Below, one piece after another: positions 1 through 10,100 of a stretch of 64,000 nucleotides of DNA. The stretch is from the NCBI GenBank assembly GCA_036502575.1, contig DASXYL010000054.1, positions 18,475-82,474 of the forward strand, given 5' to 3'. Each line of letters opens with the position of its first letter. Position 1 is the stretch's first letter. Source of the stretch: DASXRA01 sp036502575 (GTDB lineage Bacteria; Actinomycetota; Actinomycetes; Mycobacteriales; Jatrophihabitantaceae). Both the position numbers and the translations under genes were made by a program. The notes below the pieces were generated by a model. The model was not told where the DNA came from, did no database searches, and was given only the letters and a program-made list of their open reading frames with translations.

Positions 1-1
1 C

Positions 2-589
2 CGCATCGCCCGCGAGCTGCATGACGTCATCGCGCACACGCTGATCGTGTCCCAACTGCACGTCGCGAGCGCGCGCCTGGCGGTGGAGCACGACCCGACC
101 GACGCGGCGCGCTCCCTCGCCGAGGCGGAGCGACTGGGACGCGAGAGCCTCGCCGAGGTACGCCGCGCGGCCGGGTTGCTGCGACCGGACGAGGACGGCG
201 GCACCGTGGCGCCGCTGCCCGGCGCCGCCGACCTGCCGGCGCTGGTCGAACGCTTCCGGTCGGCCGGCTCGGACGCCACGCTGACCGTTGCCGGCGATCT
301 GGGCAGCGTCCCGGCCACGACCGGGTTGGCGCTCTACCGCGTCGTGCAGGAGGCGCTCACCAACGCGGTCAAGCACGCGAGCGGCTGGCCGGTCACCGTC
401 GAGGTGGACCTCGACGCCGCGCGGGCCGAGCTGGTCGTCGAGACCGGCGCGCCGCCCGGCCGTGGCACCGGCCTTGGCCTTTCCAGCATGCGCGAGCGGG
501 CCGGATCGGTCGGCGGCCGGTGCGAGGCCGGCCCGGGGGGACGGGGTTGGCAGGTCCGGGCCGAGCTGCCCACGGGAGGTACGCGGTGA
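2..589 (+). CDS. Sensor histidine kinase, C-terminal part (HisKA_3 type), cut by window edge
   Basis: This is the C-terminal half of a NarL-type sensor kinase; the gene starts before the window. The frame is open from base 2 and begins inside the dimerisation domain with an H-box (ARELHDVIAHT; the phospho-accepting His is about the seventh visible residue). It continues with an N-box-like segment (VVQEALTNAVKHA) and a G-box (GTGLGLSSMRERA) of the HATPase_c fold. It should autophosphorylate and pass phosphate to the response regulator that follows, whose GTG start overlaps this stop codon (GTGA). The input domain lies outside the window, so the stimulus cannot be inferred. Confidence 0.93.
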   Translation, partial: RIARELHDVIAHTLIVSQLHVASARLAVEHDPTDAARSLAEAERLGRESLAEVRRAAGLLRPDEDGGTVAPLPGAADLPALVERFRSAGSDATLTVAGDLGSVPATTGLALYRVVQEALTNAVKHASGWPVTVEVDLDAARAELVVETGAPPGRGTGLGLSSMRERAGSVGGRCEAGPGGRGWQVRAELPTGGTR

Positions 590-1233
590 TACGGGTCCTG
601 CTCGTCGACGATCAGGAGTTGGTGCGCACCGGACTGCGCGGCATCCTGCGCGAGACGTTCGGCTTCGACGTGGTCGGCGAGTGCGCCAACGGCGCCTCCG
701 TCGCAGCCTCGGTCGAGGAGCTGCGCCCGGACGTCGTACTGATGGACGTGCGGATGCCGGTGGTCGACGGCGTCGAGGCGACGCGCAGTCTCGTCGAGCG
801 GGGCGACGCCCCGCCGGTGCTGGTGCTGACGACGTTCGACGACGACGAGATCCTGGCCGCGGCGCTGCGGGCCGGGGCCTCCGGGTTCGTGCTCAAGGAC
901 GTGCCGGCCGAGGATCTGCAGCGCGCCGTGCGGGTCGTGGCCGAAGGCGGCTCGTGGCTCGATCCGGCGGTCACCGGCCGGGTGCTGTCGGTCTACCGCG
1001 GCGCGTCACCAGCTGCGCCCGCTCGCGACGACCCTGCGCTGGCCATGCTGACCACCCGCGAGCGGGAGGTGCTGTCACTGATCGGACGAGGGTTGTCCAA
1101 CCCGGAGATCGCCGCACGCCTCGTCGTCGGCGAGGGCACCGTCAAGACGCACGTCAACCACATCTTCGCCAAGGTCAACCTGCGTGACCGCGCCGCCGCC
1201 GTGGTCTTCGCGTTCGACCACGGGCTGGTGTAA
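586..1233 (+). CDS. NarL/LuxR-family response regulator
   Basis: A 215-residue two-domain response regulator. The receiver has the acidic pair (VDDQ) near residue 9, the phospho-acceptor Asp in VVLMDVRMP near residue 54 and the conserved Lys in VLKD near residue 103. A LuxR-type helix-turn-helix follows at about residues 148-205 (LTTREREVL, then GEGTVKTHVNHIFAK). The GTG start at 586 was chosen because a GGGAGGT ribosome site lies six bases before it and it overlaps the kinase stop as GTGA, showing translational coupling. The longer upstream reading is kinase sequence in another frame. It is the partner of the kinase at 2-589; targets are unknown. Confidence 0.95.
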   Translation: MIRVLLVDDQELVRTGLRGILRETFGFDVVGECANGASVAASVEELRPDVVLMDVRMPVVDGVEATRSLVERGDAPPVLVLTTFDDDEILAAALRAGASGFVLKDVPAEDLQRAVRVVAEGGSWLDPAVTGRVLSVYRGASPAAPARDDPALAMLTTREREVLSLIGRGLSNPEIAARLVVGEGTVKTHVNHIFAKVNLRDRAAAVVFAFDHGLV

Positions 1234-1243
1234 CCACCCGGCG

Positions 1244-1705
1244 CTAGGGGCGGTTCGTTTGGGTTGCCTGGGTTGCGGCGGCGCGCAGGGCCTGGGCGAA
1301 TCTGCGTCCGGGGATCAGCTCCCGCTGGCGATGCCCGTAGTCGACCCACCCGCGGGACCGGCAGGCCGCCATGACGGCGCCGAACCCTACGTTGCGCCAC
1401 TTCTGCCGCGCGGCGGAACCCAGCTCCTCCGGCGGCGTGAAGGGGATGACCTCCATGATCCCGCTGCCGGTCAGCGTCTGGCCCCAGGCCGGGCTGGCGC
1501 CGTTGGCGCGGCGGTACCGGGCGACGAAGGTCGCGACCTGGGCGCCGATGGCGTCGACGCGGGGCGGGGTCAGCCAGTGGCCGAGCGCGTCGACCAGCTC
1601 GGCGTAGTCCTCGGTGTGCGCAGCCACCGACTCCGCCGACCGGCGGCGGCGCGCGGCCGCTCGCTTGGATCGCCGATCTGTTTCCGGTGCGCTCGGCTCG
1701 CTCAT
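1244..1705 (-). CDS. Conserved hypothetical protein
   Basis: A 153-residue soluble protein that I do not recognise. The ATG at 1705 is preferred over an upstream in-frame start because the extra 20 residues are alanine-rich and look non-coding. The N-terminus is basic (RRSKRAAARRRRS), and the middle holds DALGHWLTPPRVDAIG and GSGIMEVIPFTPPEE, a pattern that looks like a folded domain rather than a shadow frame. It converges on the response regulator with a ten-base gap, so the two share a terminator region or overlap transcripts. No membrane segment or signal peptide is visible. Confidence 0.6.
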   Translation of the reverse strand: MSEPSAPETDRRSKRAAARRRRSAESVAAHTEDYAELVDALGHWLTPPRVDAIGAQVATFVARYRRANGASPAWGQTLTGSGIMEVIPFTPPEELGSAARQKWRNVGFGAVMAACRSRGWVDYGHRQRELIPGRRFAQALRAAATQATQTNRP

Positions 1706-1757
1706 TCGACCAATTATGGCGACGCTCGCGGCGCTGGCTACGGCGGCGTCCCGAATC

Positions 1758-2405
1758 TCAGACAACCTGCAGGGTCTTGATGGTGTTGGGGACGCCCGCC
1801 CAGAGGCCCTTCAGCAGGTCCGGGACCGACGTGTACCAGCCCGACAGCTTGCCCGGCGCGACCGGCACCACGGCGATCCACAGCCGCTCCTGCTGGACGC
1901 GCAGGTGCTGCTCCTCGCGGTAGGCCGGATCGATGGTGATCAGCGTCTGGATGAGATGCCCGTGCGCGCTGCCGACGGTGATGTCGGCGTCCTGCTCGGT
2001 CTTCGTCTTCGGTAGCGGCTTGCCGTAGAGCTCGTCGATCATCCGCTTGACCATCCTCCTGGCCGCGGCGGCGGGCGTCTCGCCCTTGACGCCCGTGACG
2101 TCGGTCGAACCCTCGTCCATCGTCCAGTTCACGTCGGCCGGACGCTCCAGCTTCACCGTCCAGATCGGACTGATGCCTCGCGTCAGCGCATCGGTGACGC
2201 AGTCGTAGGCCAGGTGCGCCCGCAGGTCCACCACGTGCGGGCAGGCCAGGTGCTGTAGCGGCTTGGCCGTGCCCGAGGTCGACGCCGCCGGCGTCTTCGA
2301 CGACTCGGACCCCGGCGCCGTGCTCGGGCGTCCGGACACCTTGGTGGTGCAGCCGGCCAGCACGAGCCCGACGACGGTCAGGCCCGCGATCGTCCGAGCG
2401 ATCAT
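1758..2405 (-). CDS. Predicted lipoprotein of unknown function
   Basis: A 215-residue secreted lipoprotein. The ATG at 2405 gives a signal peptide with hydrophobic core (TVVGLVLAGC); the lipobox LAGC places the acylated Cys near residue 18, so the mature protein should be anchored to the outer face of the cytoplasmic membrane. A Ser/Thr/Pro-rich linker (GRPSTAPGSESSKTPA) follows, then a compact domain with two cysteines (CPHVVDL and YDCVTDAL) that could form a disulphide. The start overlaps the stop of the M20 peptidase gene as ATGA, so the two are one transcript and translationally coupled. The family was not recognised. Confidence 0.8.
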   Translation of the reverse strand: MIARTIAGLTVVGLVLAGCTTKVSGRPSTAPGSESSKTPAASTSGTAKPLQHLACPHVVDLRAHLAYDCVTDALTRGISPIWTVKLERPADVNWTMDEGSTDVTGVKGETPAAAARRMVKRMIDELYGKPLPKTKTEQDADITVGSAHGHLIQTLITIDPAYREEQHLRVQQERLWIAVVPVAPGKLSGWYTSVPDLLKGLWAGVPNTIKTLQVV

Positions 2406-3808
2406 CCAGCCCCCGCCAGCCCGGCCCGGCCGACCCGAGCGATGTTCTCCCACAGCAGGGCAGCGGCCTCGGCGCCTCGATACAGCATCGACAGGTTGAC
2501 CTTCTCGTTCGGCGCGTGGATCTGATCGTCGGGCAGCCCGACGCCGAGAAACACTAGCGGCGCCTTCAACGCGACCTGAATGGCCGCCTCGGGGCCGCTG
2601 CCGCCCTCACGCGTCGGCAACACCGGGGCGCCGTCGAAGGCTCGGGTGATCGCGTCGGAGAGGGCTTCGTAGGCCGGCGTGCCGAGCGGGACGAGGCACG
2701 GTGCGACGCCGTCGCTGTCCCACGTGATGCGGGCCTCGAGGCCGTCGGGTGTGTGGTCGGCGACGAACTGCTCGACGCCGGCGATGATCTGGTGCGGATC
2801 CTGGTTGGCGACCAGCCGGAAGGACAGCTTCACGTGGGCGTCCGTCGGCACGATCGTCTTGCTGCCATCGCCCATGTAGCCGCCCCAGAGGCCGTTCACC
2901 TCGGCGGTCGGGCGGGCGCCGATGCGCTCCAGGGTGCTGTAGCCGACCTCGCCGGCGAGCGCCCGCGACTTGGCGACGGCCAGGAACTCGGCCTCGTCGT
3001 GCGGCACCTTCGCGAACAGCGCGCGCTCGTCGTCGGTCAGTTCGAGGACGTCGTCGTAGAAGCCGGGGACGGTGACCCGGCCGTTCTCGTCGTGCAGGGC
3101 GCCGGCCAACCGGGCGACGGCGGTGGCCGGGTTGGGGATGGCGCCGCCGAAGACTCCGGAGTGCAGGTCGAGGTCGGGACCGTGGACGTCGACGGTGCAC
3201 GTGACCAGGCCGCGCATTCCGGTGACGGTGCTCGGGATGTCGGCGGCGATCATGCCGGTGTCAGTGATCACGACGACGTCGCAGTCCAGCCGGTTGCGGC
3301 GCTCGGCGAGCAGCACCTCGAAGTTCGGCGAGCCGGACTCCTCCTCGCCCTCGATGAGGAACTTCAGGCTCACCGCCGGGGACGTGCGGCCCGTCGCCTC
3401 CAGATGCGCCCGCAGGCCGAGCAGGTGGAACAGCAGCTGGCCCTTGTCGTCGGACGCGCCCCGCGCTCGCAACAGGTCGCCGTCGATCGTCGGGTCGAAC
3501 GGGTCGGTGTGCCACGACTCGATCGGGTCGATCGGCTGCACGTCGTGGTGCCCGTACACGAGCACCGTCGGCGCGTCGGGATCGTCGCTTGACCACTCGG
3601 CGTAGACCGTCGGAAGTCCCTTCGTCGGCCAGATCTCGACCGTCGGGAATCCGGTGCGGCGCGCCGCCTCGGCGAACCACTCGGCACTGGCGTGCACGTC
3701 GGCGTGATGATCGGGCTGAGCGCTGATACCCGGGATGCGCAGCCACTGATCGAGATCAGCCAGCAGCTCGGCGCGATGGGCGTCGACGTACTCGCGTGCG
3801 GTGGTCAT
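2402..3808 (-). CDS. M20 family dipeptidase / metallopeptidase
   Basis: A 468-residue M20 zinc peptidase that should cleave dipeptides or acyl-amino acids in the cytoplasm. The metal ligands of the family are visible: the His-Asp pair in YGHHDVQP, the bridging Asp in GASDDKGQ, the Glu pair in EGEEESGS and an Asp in VVITDTG. A dimerisation (lid) domain of about 150 residues interrupts the catalytic domain, as usual in this family. The ATG at 3808 was chosen; the 22 upstream in-frame residues (GPNPADENR) lie in repeat-derived intergenic DNA. It leads a two-gene unit with the lipoprotein (ATGA overlap). Confidence 0.92.
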   Translation of the reverse strand: MTTAREYVDAHRAELLADLDQWLRIPGISAQPDHHADVHASAEWFAEAARRTGFPTVEIWPTKGLPTVYAEWSSDDPDAPTVLVYGHHDVQPIDPIESWHTDPFDPTIDGDLLRARGASDDKGQLLFHLLGLRAHLEATGRTSPAVSLKFLIEGEEESGSPNFEVLLAERRNRLDCDVVVITDTGMIAADIPSTVTGMRGLVTCTVDVHGPDLDLHSGVFGGAIPNPATAVARLAGALHDENGRVTVPGFYDDVLELTDDERALFAKVPHDEAEFLAVAKSRALAGEVGYSTLERIGARPTAEVNGLWGGYMGDGSKTIVPTDAHVKLSFRLVANQDPHQIIAGVEQFVADHTPDGLEARITWDSDGVAPCLVPLGTPAYEALSDAITRAFDGAPVLPTREGGSGPEAAIQVALKAPLVFLGVGLPDDQIHAPNEKVNLSMLYRGAEAAALLWENIARVGRAGLAGAG

Positions 3809-3827
3809 GACCAGAAACGCTAGCCGA

Positions 3828-3953
3828 TTCTCATCCGCCGGATTCGGTCCCCGCACCTCTGCGCCGCGGCTCAAGCCGAACCACCGGCCTGGTCGCGGAT
3901 AGGACAGTCGCGGCCGGCGGGCTCTTCGCGCGAGCGCTCATCGCGTTCGTGGT
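3828..3953 (-). repeat. Dispersed repeat, copy 1 (downstream of adnB)
   Basis: This lies in the 163-base gap between adnB and the M20 gene. It holds the 29-bp core shared by five sites (in minus-strand sense, GAGCGCTCGCGCGAAGAGCC and flanks). Bases 3886-3946 match 59872-59932 inside mtrB at 57 of 61 positions in inverted orientation; weaker similarity seems to run on to about 3828. The core ends 18 bases from the adnB stop. No gene is visible in the gap. Confidence 0.8.
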
Positions 3954-3971
3954 GCTGACCGGCATCTGCAG

Positions 3972-6900
3972 TCAACCCGCGATCAATCGCCGCAGGCCGT
4001 TGGCGTCGAGCAGGTCGACCGGGGCGATCGTCTCGTCGGTGCGCACGTAGTGGAACGCGGCACCGACCCGATCGAGATCCGTTCCGGAGAGCGCGGCCCA
4101 GGCCAACCGGTACGCGGCAAGTTGTACCGCGGCCGCGTTGGCGTCGGCCCCGCTCGGCTGGGCGCCGGTCTTCCAGTCGACGACGGTGAATCCGCCGTCC
4201 GGCTCACCGAACACGGCGTCCATGCGGCCGCGGACGACGGTGCCCTCGATCGCCATCTCGAACGGGACCTCGAGTTCGACGGGTGCGCGCTCGGCCCAGG
4301 CGCTGGCCTCGAACGCCTCGCGCAGGGCGAGGAACTCGCTGTCGAACTGGGCGCCGGCGCTCTCGTCAGCGGCGCCGGGTAGCTCGTCGACGTCGAGCAG
4401 GGTCGGCATCTGCCAGCGCTGTTCGAGCCACTGGTGGAAGGCGGTGCCGCGGCGGGCGCGCGGCGCCGGCTCGCTGGGCACCGGGCGGTGCAGCCGCTGG
4501 GCCAGCCGCCCCGGGTCGCGCCGCAGCTCGACCAGCTGCGACACCGAGAGCTGCCGCGGCAACTCGACGTCGATGATCTCGCCGCGACGCTGTCGTTCGC
4601 GCTCCCGCAGCAGGACGTCGACGTCGTGCTGCCACTGCGCCGCACGATCGCTGCCACCGTCGACACCTGGCAGGGCCAGCCCGGGAAGGACCTCGCCGGC
4701 CGCGCGGACGAGCTCGGCGCCGGCCTCGACCACCGAGCGGCGCCCGGCCGCACCACCCGGGGTAGCGCCGAGCGGATCGGCCGGCCACGGCGCGGAGATC
4801 GCCTCGGCGGTGCGCGGGTTGATCGCATCGGGCTCGGGGATGAACCACTCGTCGGCCGGCTGCTGATCGGCGATCTCGGCCAGGAACGCCGACGGCGCGC
4901 GTGGCTTGCCTGTGGTGTCCCAGGCGTAGCCGGACGCGAGCAGTACCGAGCGCGCGCGGGTGAGCGCGACGTAGGCCAGGCGTCGCTCCTCCTGCGCGTG
5001 CCGTTCGACGATCGCCTCGTGGTGCTCCTTGAGCCGGTCGCCGACCTCCTTGCGAGTTTCGGCGGACTCGAGATCGAGGAGCGGCAGGCCGTCGCTGTCG
5101 CCGCGCAGCTCGGCGGGCAGTTCGTGCCGAGCGCGCGTCCAGTCGACGCCGCGGGCCGGCGCCGGGAACAGGTCGCCGGCCAGGCCCGCCACGGCGACGA
5201 TGTCCCATTCCAGGCCCTTGGCACCGTGCACGGTGAGCAGCTGCACCCGCTCGGACTCGACGACGACTTCGCCGGCCTCCAGACCGTTCTCCTCGTCCTC
5301 GGCCGCTTCCAGGTACGCGAGGAACGAGCGCAGGGTGGCATCGCCGGCGTCCGCGGCGAAGTCGGCGGCCACATCGAGGAAACGGTCGAGGTGGACCCGC
5401 CCCACGTGCGCACGGTCAGGACGGGCAGCCACCTCGACGTCGACGCCGATCGCGTACTCGACGTCGGCGACCAGCTCGGCGAGCGGGGCGGTGAGCCGGC
5501 GGCGCAGCCGGCGCAGCTCGGCCGAGAGCCGGCTCATGCGGCGGTGCCCGGTCGCCGAGTAGCGCTCGGGCGGGCCGAGATCGTCGAGCGCCTCGACCAG
5601 GCTGAGCGGCTCGCGCTCGGCGTCCTCGGCCCCCTCGGGCGGGCGGACGAGGAAGCGGGCGCGGTCGCGCAGGGCGGCCAGGTCCCGCGGGCCGATGCGC
5701 CAGCGCGCCCCGGTCAGCAACCGCATCAGCGCCCCGCCCGGACGGTAGTCGCCGAGCACCCGCAGCGTGGCCACGACGTCGACGACCTCGGGAGTGGTGA
5801 GCAGGCCGCCGAGCCCGACGATCTCGACCGGTAGGCCGGCCGCGTGCAACGCGTCGGCCAGTGGCTGCATCTGCGTGCGCCGACGCACGAGCACGGCGGC
5901 CGTGCGGTCACCGGCCGGGCGCGCCTGCCACGCGCCGCCGAGGCGCTGCGCGAGCCAGGCCGCCTCGCGCTCGACGGTGTCGGTGAAGGCCACTGAGACC
6001 TGCCCCGGGCCGGCCGTCTCGTGCGGGCGCAGTGGCACCGTGCGCGCGCCCGCGTGCAGCGGCTCGGCCACCACGTTCGCCGCGGTGAGGATGGCGCGGT
6101 CGTTGCGGAAGCTCGTGGCCAGCGGGTAGACGGTGGCCGGGCGCCCGTCGGCATCGGGGAACGTGATGTCGAAGGCGCCCAGGTTGCCGGCGCTGGCCCC
6201 GCGCCAGCCGTAGATCGACTGGAACGGGTCGCCGACGGCCGTGACCGGGTGGCCGCGCCCGAACAGGCCACGGAGCATGACGATCTGAGCGTGGCCGGTG
6301 TCCTGGTACTCGTCCAGCAGGACGGCGCGGTAGCGCGCTCGCTCGATGTCGGCCACCTCATCCAGGCCGGCCAGCTCGGCGGCCAGGCGCATCTGGTCGC
6401 CGAAGTCGACGGCGCCCAGATCCTGCTTGGCCGACTGGTACTCGCGCACCACCGGCATCAGCGCCAGTCTTTGCCGCAGCGTGTCGACGTAGTCGCCGGT
6501 GCCGTTGGGCGTCTCGCTGCGGGTGCGCGGGCCGGGCGGCAGCGCGAAGAACCGGTCGAGCTCCTTCTGGCAGGCGGCCGCGACCGCATCCGGGTCGGCG
6601 AGGTGATCCGACAGCCGTCCGGCCATGGCGATCACCCAGTTGATCAGGGAAGGGATCGCGCGGAACTCCGGCAACGGTTCGCGCCAGCGCCGCACGACCG
6701 TGTCGGACAGCTGCCACAGCAGCGCGGGTGAGAGCAGGCGGGCGTCGGGCTCGGCGCCGACCCGCATCGCCTGCTCAGCGACCAGGTGGCCGGCGTAGGC
6801 GGCGTAGGTGAGCACGGTCGGCTCGCTGGCGGACAGCTGCGCAAGGTGCTCGGTGTCGTCGGGTTGCTCGATCTCAACCACTCGGCGCCACTGGGCCAGG

Positions 6901-7148
6901 CGGCGGCGGATGCGCGTGCCCAGCTCGGCGGCCGCCTTACGGGTGAAGGTCAGGCCCAGCACCTCGTCCGGGGCGACGCGACGGTTGGCGACCAGCCAGA
7001 CGACCCGGGCGGCCATCGTCTCGGTCTTGCCGGATCCGGCACCGGCGACCACGGCGGCCGGGGCGAGGCCGGACTCGATCACGGCGGCCTGCTCGTCGGT
7101 GGGGGCCGGGAGCCCGAGGGCCGAGGCGAGCTGGACTGCGGTGATCAT
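3972..7148 (-). CDS. adnB: AdnB-like UvrD-family helicase-nuclease subunit
   Basis: A 1058-residue SF1A helicase with a C-terminal RecB-type nuclease, the B subunit of the actinobacterial AdnAB motor-nuclease that resects double-strand breaks. Walker A is GAGSGKTET near residue 35, the DExx motif is LLDEYQDTG, and later helicase motifs include FQSIYGWRGA and LLTVHGAKGLEWD. The nuclease shows GTAFHQWLE, FGEPDGGFTVVDWKTG and QLAAYRLAWA near residues 900-1030. Unlike AdnA it lacks an Fe-S cysteine set. The ATG at 7148 was chosen because it overlaps the adnA stop (ATGA) and begins at the family N-terminus; the upstream in-frame extension is a shadow of adnA. Confidence 0.93.
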   Translation of the reverse strand: MITAVQLASALGLPAPTDEQAAVIESGLAPAAVVAGAGSGKTETMAARVVWLVANRRVAPDEVLGLTFTRKAAAELGTRIRRRLAQWRRVVEIEQPDDTEHLAQLSASEPTVLTYAAYAGHLVAEQAMRVGAEPDARLLSPALLWQLSDTVVRRWREPLPEFRAIPSLINWVIAMAGRLSDHLADPDAVAAACQKELDRFFALPPGPRTRSETPNGTGDYVDTLRQRLALMPVVREYQSAKQDLGAVDFGDQMRLAAELAGLDEVADIERARYRAVLLDEYQDTGHAQIVMLRGLFGRGHPVTAVGDPFQSIYGWRGASAGNLGAFDITFPDADGRPATVYPLATSFRNDRAILTAANVVAEPLHAGARTVPLRPHETAGPGQVSVAFTDTVEREAAWLAQRLGGAWQARPAGDRTAAVLVRRRTQMQPLADALHAAGLPVEIVGLGGLLTTPEVVDVVATLRVLGDYRPGGALMRLLTGARWRIGPRDLAALRDRARFLVRPPEGAEDAEREPLSLVEALDDLGPPERYSATGHRRMSRLSAELRRLRRRLTAPLAELVADVEYAIGVDVEVAARPDRAHVGRVHLDRFLDVAADFAADAGDATLRSFLAYLEAAEDEENGLEAGEVVVESERVQLLTVHGAKGLEWDIVAVAGLAGDLFPAPARGVDWTRARHELPAELRGDSDGLPLLDLESAETRKEVGDRLKEHHEAIVERHAQEERRLAYVALTRARSVLLASGYAWDTTGKPRAPSAFLAEIADQQPADEWFIPEPDAINPRTAEAISAPWPADPLGATPGGAAGRRSVVEAGAELVRAAGEVLPGLALPGVDGGSDRAAQWQHDVDVLLRERERQRRGEIIDVELPRQLSVSQLVELRRDPGRLAQRLHRPVPSEPAPRARRGTAFHQWLEQRWQMPTLLDVDELPGAADESAGAQFDSEFLALREAFEASAWAERAPVELEVPFEMAIEGTVVRGRMDAVFGEPDGGFTVVDWKTGAQPSGADANAAAVQLAAYRLAWAALSGTDLDRVGAAFHYVRTDETIAPVDLLDANGLRRLIAG

Positions 7149-10100
7149 GAGGTCACCTGCCGGCCATTCGGTTGCAGCGGGCAGCTGGTGCGCACGTCGC
7201 AGAGCTGGCAGCGGCCGTTCTCGATGGCGTCGAACTCGTGCCCGCGCATGCGTTCGGCGACGTGGTCGACCGCCCGGCGGGCCCACTGCGGATCGTCGGA
7301 CTCGGAAAGCGGCGGCTGCTGCTGGGCCCGCGCGCCGGAGCCGCCCAGCTGCACGAGCAGCGCGCCGCCCGAGGTGTCGCCCTCGTCGGGGAACGCGCCG
7401 TGCTCGATCGCCAGCTGGTAGGCACCCAGCTGCGGCAGGGTCGGCAGGTCGTCCGGTCTCGGCTTGCTCTTGCCGGTCTTCAGGTCGACCACGACGAGCC
7501 GGCCCTGCGCGTCGCGTTCGAGGCGGTCGACCCGCCCGGAGATCGACGCGTCGCCGACCAGGACGCGGAAGTCCCGCTCGATCGCTACCCGGGTCAACTC
7601 GGTGCGGCTCTCGCGCAGCCACGCAACCAGCCGCTCGAGCATGCCCCGGGCCCGGTCACGCTCGTTGGCCGCGAACCACGTGGCGCCGAAGTCGATGGTG
7701 GACCACAGCTCGTCGAGCTCGCGCTCGAACGCCTCGAGCGGTTGACCGTCGGCGACCCGGGCGGCCACCTCGTGGATCACGATGCCGAGCGAGGCGGCGG
7801 TGGCCGGGTCGTCGCTGACGCCGAGATCCTGCATCAGGGTGCGCAGCTCGCAGGTGAGGAACGACTCGATGCGCGACGGGCTGACCGGCACCGGGCGGTC
7901 AGGGTCGGCGGTGGCGGCCTCGGTGCTGAGCGCGGCCAGGCCCCACCACTCGTCGGGGTCGGCGCCCGGGACGCCGGCCGCGGCTAGCCGGGCCAGCTCC
8001 GCCGCGGCGGCCGAGCGTTCACCGGCAGGCGGGTCCTCGGCGCAGACGACCGCGCGCAGCTCGGCGACCAACCCGGGTAGGTGGACACCGCGCTGCGGCT
8101 GGGTCATCGGCCGGTCGCCCTCGATCGGGTCGAGCTCGTCGAGGAAGCGCGAGGGCTGCTCGTCCTCCCCGGAGACAGCGGTGACCACGAGCTCCTCGCG
8201 GGCCCGGGTGGTCGCGACGTAGAACAGCCGGCGCTCCTCGGCCAGCTGCGGTGCCGCCGACATGCCGGCCACTGCGCCGATGCCGGCCGCGATGTCGACG
8301 AGCAGTTCGGTACCGAGCAGCGAGCCGCGGCGGCGCAGATCCGGCCAGGTCCCCTCCTGCACGTCGGCGACGCAGACGAGATCCCACTCCAGTCCCTTGC
8401 TGGCATGGGCGGTCAGCACGGCAACGGCCTCGGGCTCGGACGCGGTCGGACTGAACGTGTCGCCCGGGATCTGCTGGGCGGCCAGGTGCGCGGTGAACTG
8501 GTCGGCCTTGGCGCCGGGCAGCCGGTCGACGAAGCGGGCCAGCGCGGCGAACAGTTGCACCACGGCGTCCAGATCACGGTCGGCCGCGGCGCCGGGCACG
8601 CCTCCGCCCACGCTCGCCGCCTCCCACCGCCGGGCGAGACCGCTGGCGTTCCAGATCGCCCAGAGCAAATCCTCGGGCGACTGGTCGCGAGCCAAGCGGC
8701 CAGCCGCCAGCACGCCGGCCACCCGCAGCACCGGCGAGCGGACCGACTCGGGCAGCACCCGCGCGCCGGGGGCATCGCCCACCACCGGCGCCAACCGGCC
8801 GCCCTCGTCGGGGAACGCCCGGCGCAGCACGCGGCGCAGCCGGCGCAGGTACACGCTGTCGCCGCCGCCGATCGGGCCGAGCAGCAGGCGCTCGGCGAGG
8901 TCCTCGTCCAGCGCGTCCTCGCGCAGTACGGCGGACAGCACGTCGAGCAGCATCGCCACCACGGGTTGCTCGGCGAGCGGGATGTCCTCGCCGCGCACCG
9001 TGACCGGCACCCCGGCGGTGATCATCGCCCGGCGTAACGGGCCGAGCGAGGCGGTGGTGGAACGCACCAGCACCGCCATGCGCGACCACGGTCGGCCGTC
9101 GAGGTGAGCCCGGCGCAGCACCCCAGCCAGGTAGGCGGCCTGCTCGCTCGCGGAGCGGAACACGCCGACCCGCACCCGGCCGGGGGCGAGCTCCGGCGCG
9201 GGGACGATCCGGCGTTGCTCGGCCGGACCGGGCAACCGCTGGGCGATGCGCCGGGTCGCCGCGACCAGCCGCTCACCGGACCGTCGACCGGTCGACAGCG
9301 CGACGACCGGCACGGCCGCACCGCCACCGAAGCGGGCGTCGACCTCGTGGATCGCCGCCGTGTCGGCCCCGCGGAAGGCGTAGATCGATTGGTCGGGATC
9401 GCCGACGAGGATCAGCTCGTGCGCGCCTTCGGCAAGTAGGGCCAGTAGTTCCGCTTGAGCCGGATCGGTGTCCTGGTATTCGTCGACGAAGATGTGCCGC
9501 CAGGTGGCCCGTTCGCGCGCGAGCAGCCGGCGATCGTCGAGCAGGACGTTGACCGCCGAGCGGATCAGTTCGGCCGGGTCGTAGCCGCCCGGATCGCGCA
9601 GCGCAGTGACGCCTTGGTACTCGTGCAGAAAATCCGCCGCCGCCACCCAGTCGGGCCGACCGTGCGCATGCCCGAGCTCTCGTAGCGAGATCGGGTCGTG
9701 GCCCCGCTCGACGGCCCGCATCAGCAGATCGCGCAGCTCCTCGGCGAAGGCCTGGGTGCGCAGCGCCGGGCGCAGCGCGGGCGGCCACTGCGACGCGTCG
9801 CCGTCGGCGAGCAGCGCCCGGATGATGACGTCCTGCTCGGCGCCGGACAGCAGCCGGGGCGCCGGCGCCCGGTTGGCGAGCGCGGCCATCCGCAGCACGC
9901 CGAACGCGTAGGAGTGGAAGGTGCGGGCCACCGGTTCGCGCACCGTGCCGCCGAGGCGGGCGGTGATGCGGTCGCGCAGCTCGCCGGCCGCCCGGCGGCC
10001 GAACGTCAGCATCAGCAGCTGCTCGATCGGGACGCCGGAATCGACCCGGGCGACGGCCGCCTCGACCAGCGTCGTCGTCTTGCCGGTACCGGGACCGGCC

